NCBI GenBank assembly: GCA_963971575.1
Contig: OZ020611.1
Span: forward strand, 240,956,654-241,020,653
Direction of reading: 5' to 3'
Source: Liopterus haemorrhoidalis
Taxonomy: Eukaryota; Arthropoda; Insecta; Coleoptera; Dytiscidae
Length of the DNA stretch: 64,000 nt
Each line of letters begins with the position of its first letter. Position 1 is the stretch's first letter. This document shows positions 10,715 through 22,085 of this stretch, piece after piece. A model generated the notes under the pieces. The model was given only the letters and a program-made list of their open reading frames with translations, was not told the DNA's origin and searched no databases. Made by a program: the position numbers and the translations under genes.

Positions 10715-11610
10715 ATATAAATTACATCAACTAAATATATTGCCTGTGTTGCCGAATCAATGTTTCTTATAGTATTTCACAAGAATATTTTAGAATTAAA
10801 ATTATTACAATTATTTTATATTTTATGGAATTTATTTCACATAGTTATATTTCGTGGCTACCACCAATAATGCCACTCTAACATGGCCTACTCAAAAGAG
10901 GAATAATCGTGCATGCATTATATGCATAAATATAAAAGTAGCATAATGAGCTAAGAAAAAAATGCTCTCTAATTGTGGTACTGTTTCTATTTTAATTATT
11001 TTATTTTATAATATGCTCTGTTTATTATTACGTCTATGGCCTCCATGTTCTCCTTGATTTAGTTGACAACAAGTCCTGTACCTTGTCCATAGTTTAGATG
11101 TCATGGCAACTGACAGCTATTAGCGCAATTCTAATTACAACTTATTTGAATTAAATACATACACTGTATTATTTTCTACAGTTATGGAAATGTTTTTAGT
11201 GCAAAAAACTGTTGTTTATTCAATGGATTCACAGTTTTACATAATATTATTGCCATTTTTTTTAATACTGCATTAGTTTGATATAGTTACTAAAAATGTT
11301 GTATGGAAAATGTTGATTTGATTTTCATATAAGCATTGACTATTGATGAGTTGTTTTACATATAATTAATGAGATGTTTCGCAAATGGATTATATTTATG
11401 ATGCTGTTGGTTTATGTGAAAAATATACATTGTAAGATTTTTACTTTCACATACTTATATAGTTCCTGCGTAAATAAAAGTTTTGTTTTTTTTCTACAAT
11501 CACAATACAAAGTAAGTTTTTGCGATCTGCGAAAACAACGCAAAATTGACATTTGCCGACGACTATTACTTTGCGCTTTAAAGCACAAAGTTTAGCCTGT
11601 TTCATTGGTT

Positions 11611-12219
11611 TTAGGCCACGAACATACAGAAAGCCGGCACCGGCTTTACTGGCAACAAGCGCTGATCTGCCGCAGTATCTGTCCATGTTTTCAATAATAA
11701 CCGCACACGCTGTGTACTGGTCGGCGCCGGTCGGTGTAGGCTACCCGCTTACCGAAACGTTTAAGCAGTTTAAGCAGCTTGTTGTCAGCTCCGAAACAAA
11801 AAAGTATTTAAAAAATCTTACATCATCTTCTTTTAATTGAGGAAAAAGGGGGTAGTATTCTCCATATTTACGTCTGTCTTGGTTTATTGCATATGTACCG
11901 TTTCTTTTTGGTTCCATTTTTAAATATAGTAATTCTGTTAGAAACAACTCACCCAAAGATGAATAAGAACTCGCCATTTTCACTTATTTCAACATATAAT
12001 TGAGCCACAATATACGACAGAGTAGCTATACACTTTCAAAACTAGCGTTCATTCTATGCTAGGCCAATATAATTTAAAAAAGTACGATAAATAGGAAAAA
12101 CTAAATAAAATTTCAATATAGAGGTTATGTCATCTGTCAGTGTCACATGCAATATCAGCGTTTAGCGTGTGCTCAACCAGTAACCCAGTACGCTTGTTTT
12201 CGGTATGTTCGCGGCCTAA
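11611..12219 (-). mobile_element. PIF/Harbinger deletion derivative
   Basis: The termini TTAGGCCACGAACATACAGA and, inverted, TTAGGCCGCGAACATACCGA are near-perfect. Inside, on the minus strand, lies a transposase N-terminal fragment (11741-11983). The catalytic region is absent, so mobility would need a transposase in trans. The boundary TTA/TAA suits a Harbinger target, but a direct duplication is not clean. Confidence 0.75.
11741..11983 (-). pseudogene. Harbinger transposase N-terminal fragment
   Basis: The frame from MKMASSYSSLGE reads KRNGTYAINQDRRKYGEYYP, then LFPQLKEDDVRFFKYFFVSE. This resembles the 'hPIN..R...GEF..LfP.Lr.d..kFF.YfRMs' block near the start of Harbinger/HARBI1-type nucleases. 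It ends after 80 residues near the element end, without the DDE domain. Confidence 0.65.
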
Positions 12220-12221
12220 GC

Positions 12222-12430
12222 TAGGAATCGGCAAACCGCGGCTCGCGAGCCGCATACGGCTCTTTGAGGACATTCGTATGGCTCTTCAAATTAAGTTGAT
12301 AAGGAATAAAATTTAGAAAATATTCAAAAAGTTATTAAAATTCATGTATTAAATTAAATAAAGTTTTGGCTCTTTAAAATGTTTCCAGATGCCATAAAGG
12401 GTGAAAACCTCTATAGTTTGCCTACCCCTG
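12222..12430. mobile_element. hAT-like MITE (GGCAAAC ends)
   Basis: The left end TAGGAATCGGCAAACCGCGG and inverted right end CAGGGGTAGGCAAAC match the CAGGGGTCGGCAAA type of hAT terminus. The interior repeats GGCTCTTTGA/GGCTCTTCAA motifs. No target duplication is visible, perhaps because it abuts the Harbinger element. Confidence 0.6.
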
Positions 12431-12444
12431 GAATACCCTTAAAT

Positions 12445-12656
12445 TAGGGTGGCCATTCGTCCCGCATTTTAACATTTTGTCCCGCATTACGATGCGTCCC
12501 GCAAAAGTCCCGCATTTTAACATTTTGTCCCGCATTGTCCCGCATTTTGGATTTGGGAGGTGAGGACCTGTTTTTTTGCTCTTCACTTAGATTTTGGGAG
12601 ATGAGGACCTTTTTTTTTCCGTCCCACATTGCCTTCTTAAAAAAGTGGTCACCCTA
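12445..12656. mobile_element. 212-bp hAT-type MITE with GTCCCGCATT repeats
   Basis: The ends are TAGGGTGGCCA and TGGTCACCCTA, bounded by perfect 8-bp duplications ccttaaat (12437-12444 and 12657-12664). The interior contains five or more GTCCCGCA(TT) repeats and two GAGGACCT motifs. A partial relative is at 28647. No ORF was found. Confidence 0.9.
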
Positions 12657-13056
12657 CCTTAAATAAAACTTTTGAATTATCTCTCTTATTATTGACGTAA
12701 CAGCAAAAATGTATATGACAAAAATTGTTAAAAAATAATTTTTTTTTGTTGTATATACTTTTTCGATTGGATGAATATTTTGGGAATTACGGGGAGACAC
12801 CCTAAAACTAAAATCTTGAAATATTTCACTTTTATTTACTTTACTTTACTAATTAAAAATGCAGTTTTTAACAAGAGATATATATTTGGAGAGCTATGGG
12901 GATAGCTACGTATAAACGAATTTAGTATATCTTTACCTCTCGTACATTTCCGGCTCAATTTTTTCAAATTTTTAATTTTACCCCTTTAGGTTAAAAAGGA
13001 GGGAAAGTTAAATACTGTTAAAGGGAACGAATTTTAAAAAACTACTTTTAGTTTTT

Positions 13057-13103
13057 AGGGTTTTGTAGGTATGACCAAAAAACCTTTATACCGTCATTTT
13101 GTC

Positions 13104-13137
<34 letters not shown>

Positions 13138-13986
13138 TCGGTAAAAATTGTAGCCAAACGGCTAAACCTAGAGAGTTGAAATTTGGCATGCTTATACAAC
13201 TCTTTGACCCGCACATAGGAAAAATACTAAAACATCTAAAAAACATACCCCCCTAAAAATATAAACAAATATGTGCTCATCGAAAACAAAAATATTTTTT
13301 TTTAAATTCTGAGTAGGGTATCAAATAAAAGCCCTTTAACGTGGATTAACGATCAAATTTTTATTTTGGCAAAATAAATTATTTTGATGCGATTTTTGCA
13401 AAAAATGTGCAAAAAAATTTTTGTCCCACACCCTGTAGCCCAGATGGTTTAAACTAAAAATCTAAAAAAAATCTAAGTAATGTATATTGGTGTGAACCGA
13501 AATAGTACAACAGGAATTTTTGATCAGATTATGTTTTTGGAAAATAACGCATTTTTTGTGGTTTTTGGTTCACAAAGTACAAAAGTTATACCAATGTAAG
13601 ACACTCACATACATGGCGTGCGATGGCGACATGCGTTAGGGCACTCTTAAACTGGCTGGAAAACGAAGGGTTTCGAGTTCGAGTACGGAGTGAATTTTAT
13701 TTTTTCTGTTTTTTTTTTTGCATTTTTATTATGTTGAAATTATTTTGTCAAAATTCTAGTTATATTATATTTGACAAATGTTGTATTTAATTTTTAGAGC
13801 GTAAATTTAATAACCAGTCTTATTATATGATTACCAGACGATAAATTATTTTAAAAATATCGTTCATTTTGCCGTGATTACTACAAAGTAAAATTTGTCC
13901 TACACACTCAGCATACCGCCTTCACTTATTATATACCTGCGAAATCCTGAAATGTGTGAATATTCACACTTCACATTAATTTTTTA
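13057..13986 (+). mobile_element. Full-length G1 GTCT element, about 930 bp
   Basis: It runs from AGGGTTTTGTAGGTATGACC through (GTCT)n at 13105-13136, the conserved G1 blocks and a tRNA-like module (about 13612-13690, GGTTTCGAGTTCGAG). It ends ATATACCTGCGAAATCCTGA, the palindrome GTGTGAATATTCACAC and CTTCACATTAATTTTTT. The start motif and its inverse near the end form a subterminal inverted repeat. It is colinear with the inverted copy 40821-41754, which defines the unit. Confidence 0.8.
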
Positions 13987-13994
13987 ATCTACTT

Positions 13995-14565
13995 TTTAAA
14001 TTGCTTTCTTTTGATACCATACAATATATATTTTTAAATAATTATCTTTTTCATTAACACAAAGAATCGATATTTTTGAAAATCTAATCTAATCAAAAAT
14101 TCTTGTTAAATTATTCCGGTTCCCATCAATGTACATTGATTTTTATCCAGATTTTTAGTTTGGGATTTAAACCCTTCTGGGCAGTAGGGTGAGGGACAAA
14201 AATTTCTTGACAAATTTTTGGCGAAAATCCTAAAAAAAAGCGATTTTTCCAAAATAAAAATTTGTTTGTTTGTCTACGCATTAAGACGTTTCATGTGATA
14301 CCCCACTTAAAACTTATTTATTGTCATTAAATACATATTTCTTTATATTTATCCCGTGATATTTTTTTTAAACTGTTTATATTTTTCCTATATGTGGGAC
14401 AAAGAATGTCATATTTCAACATTCTATGTTCTGCCGTTTGGCTACAATTTCTATCTTACAGACAGACAGACAGGCGCACAGACAGACAGACAAACATACA
14501 GACAGACAGACACATGAGTGACGCTTTAAAGGTTTTTTGGTGGTCAAACCTACAAAATCCTAAAA
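13995..14565 (-). mobile_element. G1 element, inverted, next to the previous copy
   Basis: In reverse order it holds G1 blocks, an ACAG tract (14459-14513) and the end 'ggtggtcaaacctacaaaat' + CCT (inverted AGGGTTTTGTAGGT). It lies tail-to-tail with 13057-13986, so the pair could form a long imperfect hairpin. Confidence 0.6.
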
Positions 14566-14797
14566 AAATGTTAAAATTTTTCATATCAAATTAAAATCAT
14601 TGCATTCCAATCATCGTAGGTATAATTTCTAAATATTATGCACTTAATTGTTAGTAAAATTCTTGTTAATAAAAGTCTTTTTAACTTTTTTAATATTCGG
14701 TTTAGACTCATAGTGTCCTTATGATTTTGTTAATGAACCATTCAATGCAATAGACTAAAAAAAATGTCATTAAAGATTTAAGTTAAATTTTGTGCAT

Positions 14798-14880
14798 ACC
14801 TGGCCGGAAATCAAATCCACGACCTTTATATAATAAAATAAAGAAAACTCGTGCGTTACATCCATGCTACGCCAGTCCCC
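14798..14880 (-). repeat. Possible SINE head (weak)
   Basis: The minus strand reads ACTGGCGTAGCATGGATGTA (A-box-like) and later GGATTTGATTTCCGGCCAGG (a degraded B box). The spacing is tRNA-like. No tail or target duplication was found. Confidence 0.3.
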
Positions 14881-15206
14881 TATAATTGAAATATCATGAT
14901 CTAACTGCAGTAGATTTTTAAATTGAATATCCTATTACTTAGCACGTATTTTGCTATTTAATATTAATAATTATCTATTATAATATAATAAAGGAACATA
15001 TTTTAACTAAGTTGTAATTTCCTGCATTTCTTGTGTTTTTTCTTCATGTTCCAATTATCGCAATGTCAAGATTCGAAAAGATTTGTAATGAATGTAAGAG
15101 AATGTACATGTCTATACATCTCTTCGTGCAGTTTGCAGGGTTCAACGTAAAGCCAGGGCCGGAATAAGATATTTCAACGCCCCGAGCGCAACTCCTCTTT
15201 GCCAAT

Positions 15207-16700
15207 ATATGTTTGATGATAATATAATAGATGATACAATAGATGATAAGGACGTTGCAATAGGAGTATTTATTGATCTGTCCAAAGCATTTGACTATGT
15301 TGAACACCAAACTCTTCTAGCCAAACTAGAAAGATATGGAATTAAAGGACATGCTCTGGCCTGGTTTAAGTCATATCTGAGCAATAGAACACAGGCGGTT
15401 AAAATTCAGACAGACCAATCCGATACAGTCATATCAGAGATCAGCGCATCAAATACTGGTGTTCCACAAGGCTCTATTACAGGACCTACATTATTTAACC
15501 TGTATGTCAACGATCTTCCTAGATGTTTAGCCAACCTCCCATTTAAAGTAGAATTGATGTCATATGCGGACGACAACAATTTCTTAATTAGAATAAAGAA
15601 AACCGACAATCCTAATTGGCATATAGAATTGCTGTACAATACCCTTCTCGAGTGGGCTGAGAAAAATAATCTAGTAGTCAACAGTTCAAAATCAGCAGCA
15701 GTAATTTTCAAAACCTCTAGATCTAATTTAAACCATCAGCGCATTGAAATATTACCAGAAGTCAGCACCACTAAAATTTTAGGCCTACACATTAATTCAA
15801 ATCTTGCTTGGACTGAACTCATTAATGAATTGTGCAAAAAGCTAAACAGGGCTCTATACGGAATGAGAATAATGTCTTCCAAGTGCAGCAAATTGGTTAT
15901 GAAGAACATTTATTTCGCTAATTTTCATTCGCTTCTTAAATACGGCATAATGCACTGGGGAAAATCATCCGAGCTTCAGAGAGTTTTTGTGATTCAAAAA
16001 AGGGCTATTCGAATTTTAGCAAACTTAAGAAATAGAGACTCATGTAGAACGGCATTTAAAAATTTCGAAATTCTGACTGCTCCTAGTGTTGACATCTATG
16101 AAATATTAATTTTCACTTTCAAAAATATGCATTTATTTAACGCTAACATCCTGCAGCATCAACATAACACTCGACACAAAAATGAACTAAACACTAACAA
16201 GTACAACCTAACACTATTTGAAAAAAGTATTAGGTATAATGCTTGTAAATTTTATAGTCACTTGCCTACAACTTTAAAGGAAATAAATAATATAAAATCC
16301 TTTAAGAAAGAAGTGAAATCAATTTTAATCAATAGAAACATATACTCTGTCGAGGATTTTTTTAACAACCGTTAGTCTAACATGAGTGTCTATTTCGCTT
16401 ATATATTTTACTTATACATTCCATACATTTACATCATACACTTATAACACATTATAACATTTTGTATTTTATTTATTTTTTTATCATATGACTGTAAAAA
16501 TATTTTTTAATCAATAACTATGTTTTATAATTGACTTGCATTATTAATACAAGTCAATTTTTGTATTTTTTTATCATATGACTGTAGTAACATTTTTTTA
16601 ACATACGACTGTAATAATATTTTTTAATCAATAACTATGTTTTATAATTGACTTGTCCTGAAATTATGTAATTTTTTGGATCAATAAAGTATTATTATTA
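15207..16700 (+). mobile_element. LINE 1: 5'-truncated non-LTR retrotransposon
   Basis: The RT ORF (15209-16375) is followed by a roughly 320-bp 3' UTR with an internal duplication (about 16481-16540 against 16570-16640), then AATAAAGTATTATTATTA. Similarity to RT begins abruptly at about 15207, so the endonuclease and N-terminal RT are missing, the usual result of incomplete target-primed reverse transcription. The short ATT tail suits a Jockey/CR1-type LINE. Confidence 0.8.
15209..16375 (+). CDS. LINE reverse transcriptase, C-terminal 388 aa
   Basis: It is open over 388 codons without stops. RT motif A is FIDLSKAFD (residues 21-29), motif B region is TGVPQGSITGP (83-93), and the catalytic box is YADD (119-122). 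It continues through TTKILGLHINSNLAWTELIN and the C-terminal LLKYGIMHWGKSSELQRVFV domain typical of Jockey-like LINEs. The fingers and endonuclease are missing, and the assigned Met lies just inside the truncation point, so it is not a natural start. The intact frame suggests a fairly young copy, but it should not be autonomous. Confidence 0.85.
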   Translation: MFDDNIIDDTIDDKDVAIGVFIDLSKAFDYVEHQTLLAKLERYGIKGHALAWFKSYLSNRTQAVKIQTDQSDTVISEISASNTGVPQGSITGPTLFNLYVNDLPRCLANLPFKVELMSYADDNNFLIRIKKTDNPNWHIELLYNTLLEWAEKNNLVVNSSKSAAVIFKTSRSNLNHQRIEILPEVSTTKILGLHINSNLAWTELINELCKKLNRALYGMRIMSSKCSKLVMKNIYFANFHSLLKYGIMHWGKSSELQRVFVIQKRAIRILANLRNRDSCRTAFKNFEILTAPSVDIYEILIFTFKNMHLFNANILQHQHNTRHKNELNTNKYNLTLFEKSIRYNACKFYSHLPTTLKEINNIKSFKKEVKSILINRNIYSVEDFFNNR

Positions 16701-16846
16701 TGGGGTTTGTCAGGTCTTGACAAGCGTCCACTAATCTCAAACTTCAGCAACCTTTTGAGCCGCGTCATACTAGAGACTAGTAGAGCTAAATACACACGAC
16801 TGCATCCCAAACCCTGGCGATATTATTATTATTATTATTATTATTA
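16701..16846 (+). repeat. Repeat with (ATT)n tail
   Basis: It has unique-looking sequence with CTAGAGACTAGTAGAG and the end CCTGGCGA(TATT..), followed by about nine ATT units. This is the form of a short 3' end of another non-LTR element or SINE, placed directly after LINE 1. Confidence 0.4.
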
Positions 16847-16860
16847 TGAATTTTGAAAAA

Positions 16861-18182
16861 AAGTGGTACTTCGGTTTTCGTCGGTTACCTCGGATTTCGT
16901 CGGCGTACCGCTACTCACGCGCTACGCAGTGTTTCGTAAGAGGCGGCAGAAACCTCGTTGGACACTTTTCTCGTGCGACATTAGTCCACTGACTCTGAAC
17001 TTCGTCCTGGTGCCAAAATACCAAGAAGGGAAGTGACCCCATATAGTGCCTTAATACCTTAAGTCCTTATGGACGGGGATTCCCCTTCCAAACAATAATA
17101 TCATTAGTCTTTTAAATTCATTTTATATTAATTTATTATTGTTTTCAGTATAGGGGTAAAATTTTAAGTTCGTAGAGCCATGCAGATATTTTTGAAACCA
17201 TTCTTAAACAGATACCACTTGACATTTACTAGTAAATAATAGCGAAAAATGTATCAAAAAACGACAAAAAATAAATAATTGTATGCGATTTTCTGATTTA
17301 GTTTTAAAAATTTGTAATCAAGTAAGTGTATACACACGTATTGTGAGGACATTTTTTTTTAAGTGACATTACTTGTAAACATCTTAAATACTATATTTTG
17401 TAATCTGGTTTTAAGTTATGGCGGCACAGTTTTCCATTGTCACATCGGCACAATAATTTCCGTCTTGTTTACGAAGGGGTAGAAATCTACAACGTTGGGC
17501 ATATAATATTTTGTGGGGGTCACTGAAAAAAACAGAGTTCATATAGATTTATGCATTATGCCTACAGACTTGTGCATTACAATCAAACCCACACACAGTA
17601 ACAGGAATTTTCAAGATATGCGATAATAAATACAAAATTGAAAATATTATTTGTAGTCACTATCATTAAAATGTAATGAGCAAACTTTCATATAAGGGCT
17701 CACTTTTTTTTCAATTTATAAATTTTTTATCTAAACATCGCGTCAATTTGTAACCTCTTGCTTTCCCAATTTTGTTCGAAACCGTACAGTGTCTGATATT
17801 GTTGGAAACATATGAAACGATATTTCCGGGTTGCTTCTTTTCAATGAATTGCACATAGGCACACAACAATATGTATTATACATTTTTCAATGATTATAAT
17901 AAAACTTTAAAAACAAACTTCATACAAAACCAATACACAAAACGAAATGTTATCTGTCGTATACAAGTTCACGAAACGCTCACCAGATGGTAGGGTGCTT
18001 AGCTGCAAAACCCTATTAAACACTATATTTATTCTCTATAAAATATGTTTTTGATATGTATTTTAAAGTGTCTAGAACGAATCAAATGGATTTACATTGA
18101 TTCATATGAAAATAATTGCCTCGGTTTCGGATTTCAACGATTGTTTTCGGACGGATTATCGACGAAAACCCAGGTACCACTG
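16861..18182. mobile_element. Pogo/Tigger-like non-autonomous element
   Basis: The left AAGTGGTACTTCGGTTTTCG and inverted right CAGTGGTACCTGGGTTTTCG are terminal inverted repeats followed by TCG..ATCC-like motifs. A TA dinucleotide follows the right end. No transposase frame is visible in 1.3 kb. The GC-richer block at 16905-17095 may be a second insertion. Confidence 0.6.
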
Positions 18183-19082
18183 TATATATACATATTCTGA
18201 ATTTTAAATTGAAAAATTAATAAACATTTACTAAAAATCTTCGTTACAAATAAAGATGGAATAAAAAGAAAAGTGAGTATTTTCACATTTTAGGGTTGCG
18301 CAGGTATTAGCAGTATGGCGCGAAACAAACGCCCTCGTATTTGTATAAATACCTTTGTATAGTTTAGTAAAGGCTAATTGTACTGTTTATCACTATACTG
18401 TCTTTAAAAACAGCTGAAAATGTGGAAATTCATTAACTTTTATAGGATAACTAATGTTTACTTTTGCTTCCATATTTTCTGGCATAGCAAATTAAAAATA
18501 TTAACCTGTATGTTGCCACTGTGATAAATAAATTCACTGTAGTTTAACTTACCCTTAATCCGCCCCTGCGTGTAGCGTATATCGAAGTGTGTCCATGTGT
18601 GCAGATCTGTTAACCGGAACCGATGGATCGCTCGCCGTCAATATAAAATACAGACGAGCGTCTCGACTTTTCCGGGTTTCTCTTTGTTATCACATCACAC
18701 TAGATCTTTATGCTTTTTGACTCGTGATGACATCTATTGAGAAGTTTTTTAGATTGATGATTGTCCATTTTTTATATCTCGTTTATTCAAACAAGCGTGA
18801 CAAAAATTATATTGTTGAGTTTTTTTTAAATCAAAGGTATTGTAATATAAGATGTAATGCATTTTTTTGAGACTTAGATCATTATAATTTATGAATTCAA
18901 TTTATTCAAACATTTTAGAACTGACTTTAATAGTGTTCTTAACTGGGTCCACTGGCATCCGATTTGTGAGAGACACTGTATCGAATTATTTAAATATATG
19001 ATTGGTTGATGCAGAATTTGAGCTTCCAGATAACCTCCCTCCTCTACTATAATCGACTTCCCTATATACCTTATATTGATAA

Positions 19083-19390
19083 AAAAATTGATGTGAAATA
19101 TAAATTTCAGGGTTTTGTAGGTATTTAATAAGTGTAAGAAGCCAACATAATACTGGATATCTAGGAATATTTGTTCTATAATCACATCAAAATCAACAGT
19201 TTTTTGATAATCACTTTTAATCGTCATTTGAGTTCTAAGGGCTTCCATTTATTAATTAATTTATTTTTTTTTTTCAAAATTTAAATAGATTGCCAAAAAT
19301 TCCAGCACTTTTCTTTTCTGCAATTGCTTCGTATTGAAGTCTTCATTAGATTAATAAGAAATATATTGATAAATGGCTTCAGTTTTTTCC
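19083..19390. repeat. Dispersed repeat sharing the G1 palindromic end, copy 2
   Basis: It begins AAAAATTGATGTG and TTTCAGGGTTTTGTAGGTAT, then aligns with 5561-5890. The overlapping minus-strand ORF has no support. Confidence 0.6.
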
Positions 19391-19575
19391 GTTTTAGAAC
19401 CGTATTTCTCTTATTAACAATGTGTTATTTGATTTAAAACTCTTCGTTAGACAATAATAATATTAATAATACATGATTTATTCCTATCTAATACCTTAAA
19501 AACAAAAATATAAAGTAATTGAAACAATAGGTTGAATCACAACGTATAATACTATAATGAAATAACTTAACACTA

Positions 19576-19704
19576 GCCGACCATTGTTAAGGTCTCGGGT
19601 TCGAATCCCGTTCAGGTATGGAATTTTTCACAAATAAAAATTGTCCTGGCTAATTGCCACAGCAGCCAAGGCCATTAAATTAAAAAAATAAAATAAATAA
19701 AAAA
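19576..19704 (+). repeat. SINE with 12-bp target duplication
   Basis: It has the B box GGGTTCGAATCCCGTT, then the body AAAATTGTCCTGGCTAATTG and an A-rich tail. It is flanked by aacttaacacta (19564-19575) and aactaaacacta (19705-19716), 11 of 12 identical. The A-box region is deleted compared with the copy at 23734. Confidence 0.8.
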
Positions 19705-19871
19705 AACTAAACACTACACTCTACAGTGTGGAGTGTAGTATGGTGTTCAAAACTCGATCCTCAGCTGTTAAATTTTTTAATTATATTTAAAATTTCAAAA
19801 AAAGACACACACAATCTTAGCCATAAATACAAAAAATCCATAACATTATTAGTCATAGTTTTGCCATGAAT

Positions 19872-20490
19872 AAAAAATCAGCTGTGGCCACCACAGGACC
19901 GACCGCCATCATAAAGTACTTCACAAAGTAATACATTCTAGCAGCAGAGTAGAAATAACTTGGCCTAATATTTTCTAACAGAGATATTATTTATCATGAC
20001 CATCGAAACGTTACATATAAGTATGAAAAAATTGAGAATTTTACAAAAATTATTCAAAATTTTTCGTTTTATCAAAAAACGTCTCAAATAAAAGTTATTA
20101 ATTATTGCTTTTATATCAACTTTTGTTCAATAAATTTTGTGAAATATTCATAAAAATCTTAACATCTACACGAGTAAACTCTCATTTTTAGTCAACCGAT
20201 TTTTACCAAAAGTTGATCAACTCGTGCCATTGATGGCAGAAGCTTAAATATGAAGTTTCATAAAAATCCTTTCAGCCGAATTTGCTCTGCACGTTTACAC
20301 AGACGGACAGACGGACAGTCTGACAGACGGACAGACAGACAGACAGACGGACAGACAGACCGACAGACATCATGCTAAAAATAGTCAAAACGTTATGTAG
20401 GGACCTCAATTCGTGGACATCCATCGAAATCTCGAAATGTCAAAATCGGTATGATCACAATACCTCCCTTATATATGTTGGCGGTCGGTA
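19872..20490 (+). mobile_element. G2 microsatellite element, copy 2
   Basis: It begins TCAGCTGTGGCCACCACAGG and ACCGACCGCCATC, has an ACAG/ACGG tract (about 20299-20367), then 'cggtatgatcacaatacctc', and ends ATGTTGGCGGTCGGT. It is colinear with the copies at 4450 and 38107. Confidence 0.75.
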
Positions 20491-20589
20491 AAAACGAATT
20501 TAAAAAACAGAAGGTTGTAAATAAAGAACTGTTGTTTTGGTTTCACTGATTTATTTAAAAAAACTACTTTTCGTTTCTTAATCTACGTC

Positions 20590-20965
20590 CTAGGAGCTTT
20601 ATTTTGATACCACACAATAAATTTTAATTTTCTTTATCGACATTTTTCGAAAAACTCATCTGATCGAAAATTCCCGTTGAACTATTCCGGTTCTGTTCAA
20701 TGTTGATTATGGAGATTTTTCAGATTTTTAGATCAACTACTCTGAGAGATAGGGTGGGGGACAAAAGTTTTTAGAAATATTTTTAGCAAAAATTCCATTA
20801 AAAAAAATGTTTCTTTTAAATAAAAATTTGCTTGTTGATCCACATTAAGAGGTTTCATTTGGTATGCCATTCAAAATTTGAAAAAAAAAAATATTTTTTC
20901 ATTAATTACATTGTTTATATTTATCTGGGGATGTTTTTTTTTTAACTCTCGGTATTTTCCCTACA
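20590..20965 (-). repeat. G1-family fragment
   Basis: Reverse G1 blocks: 'ttttgataccacacaataaa', 'gaactattccggttc', 'gatagggtgggggacaaaag'. Termini and the microsatellite are absent. It abuts the hAT fragment that follows. Confidence 0.5.
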
Positions 20966-20972
20966 TCTAGAT

Positions 20973-21345
20973 CAAGAAGCTGAACCGAAAAAAAAATATC
21001 GGTTTATTTCGGTGCAGATAATGTTTATGGGAGTAAATATAAAATACATTTTATTTAAGATTATTTTTTAAACTGATCAAAAAATAATCGTAATTTTTTT
21101 AACTGATAAGTAAAAAAAAAACCGTTTCTATTATTTCGGGGGGAAGGGGTGAACCCCAGAACCCTCACCCCCCTGGCAGCGGCCTTGGTATGATTATTAC
21201 AAAATAAGAAATAAAATGTTCTTCTAAATCATAGTAGAAAATAAATTGCTAATACAAATAAAAGCATTTAAAAATGTATCACTCGGAACTGAACCGAAAA
21301 CCGAAAAAAACCGTTATTTTTGCCGGCACGAAAACTGTAACCGAA
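20973..21345. repeat. Truncated copy of the 38770 hAT element
   Basis: It aligns with 38850-39215 ('tatcggtttatttcggt', 'ccttggtatgattattac', 'aaccgaaaaccgaaaaaa'). Both termini are lost, and the right side stops where the AT tract begins. Confidence 0.7.

Positions 21346-21348
<3 letters not shown>

Positions 21349-21440
<92 letters not shown>
21349..21440. repeat. (AT)n microsatellite, about 90 bp
   Basis: A nearly pure alternating AT tract. It creates false ORFs of Tyr-Ile repeats in several frames. Its length is probably polymorphic. Confidence 0.95.
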
Positions 21441-21442
<2 letters not shown>

Positions 21443-21449
21443 TAATATA

Positions 21450-22085
21450 TACAGGGTGTTTGTTTGAAACGGGGCACCCCGAAAATCTCCTTTATTTGTA
21501 AAGATACAAAAAATCTTCAGAACAAAAGTTAAACTAGACATAAAGGCCCATCTAAAGGTTACTATAAGAATTCTGAGGCACTTCCGGTTTCACCGGAAAT
21601 GATGTCAACTTTTGATCTAGCATAGGGGATCGATAATTTTATATTTGTTTCCTAAAAGTACATTAAATTAGCTTTACAATGATACCAAAAAATCATATTT
21701 TTATGTTAACCATTTCAAAATGGCGACCATTTATTTACAAAATAATAATCAACATAAGTTTTACAAAGTTGAACGTAGCAAGCTTTGAAAACAATAAAAA
21801 AAGAAACAAAATATCTCTAAAATAAACTATTTGACTATTTAGAAGAAAAAAAAAAACTATTACTTTTTACAATTATTTTACAAAAAAAAAAAAAAAAATT
21901 ACAAATGTTCGATCAAACCACCATTATTGTCTACACATTTTCTCATTCTCAATAAAAACTCTTCCATCAAAAACTCTTGTTTTCAAAGCTTGCTACATTC
22001 AACTTTATAAAACTTATGATTATTATTTTGTAAATAAATGGTCGCCATTTTGAAATGGTTAACATAAAAATATGACTTTTTGGTG
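21450..22085. mobile_element. Fold-back element with about 100-bp inverted arms
   Basis: Bases 21684-21793 ('atgttaaccatttcaaaatg' to 'aagctttgaaaacaa') reappear inverted at 21977-22085 with few mismatches, around a roughly 185-bp loop rich in A-tracts. The left side extends outward to ACAGGGTGTTTGTTTGAAAC at 21452. The right arm lacks that outer part. A one-arm copy is at 10273. Confidence 0.75.

Noticed and set aside
11374..11430. Short hydrophobic leader MFRKWIIFMMLLVYVKN followed by a GTAAGA donor-like site, as first exon of the secreted-protein gene
   Set aside because: Splicing at that donor would join in phase 1, whereas the exon at 39388 starts in phase 0; the other frame of that exon has stops.
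18889..19248. 119-aa minus-strand ORF
   Set aside because: It overlaps a non-coding dispersed repeat whose other copy (5561) does not keep the frame.
21246..21541. Four overlapping ORFs of 69-75 aa on both strands around 21.3 kb
   Set aside because: They are translations of the AT microsatellite (Tyr-Ile repeats) and open in several frames only for that reason.
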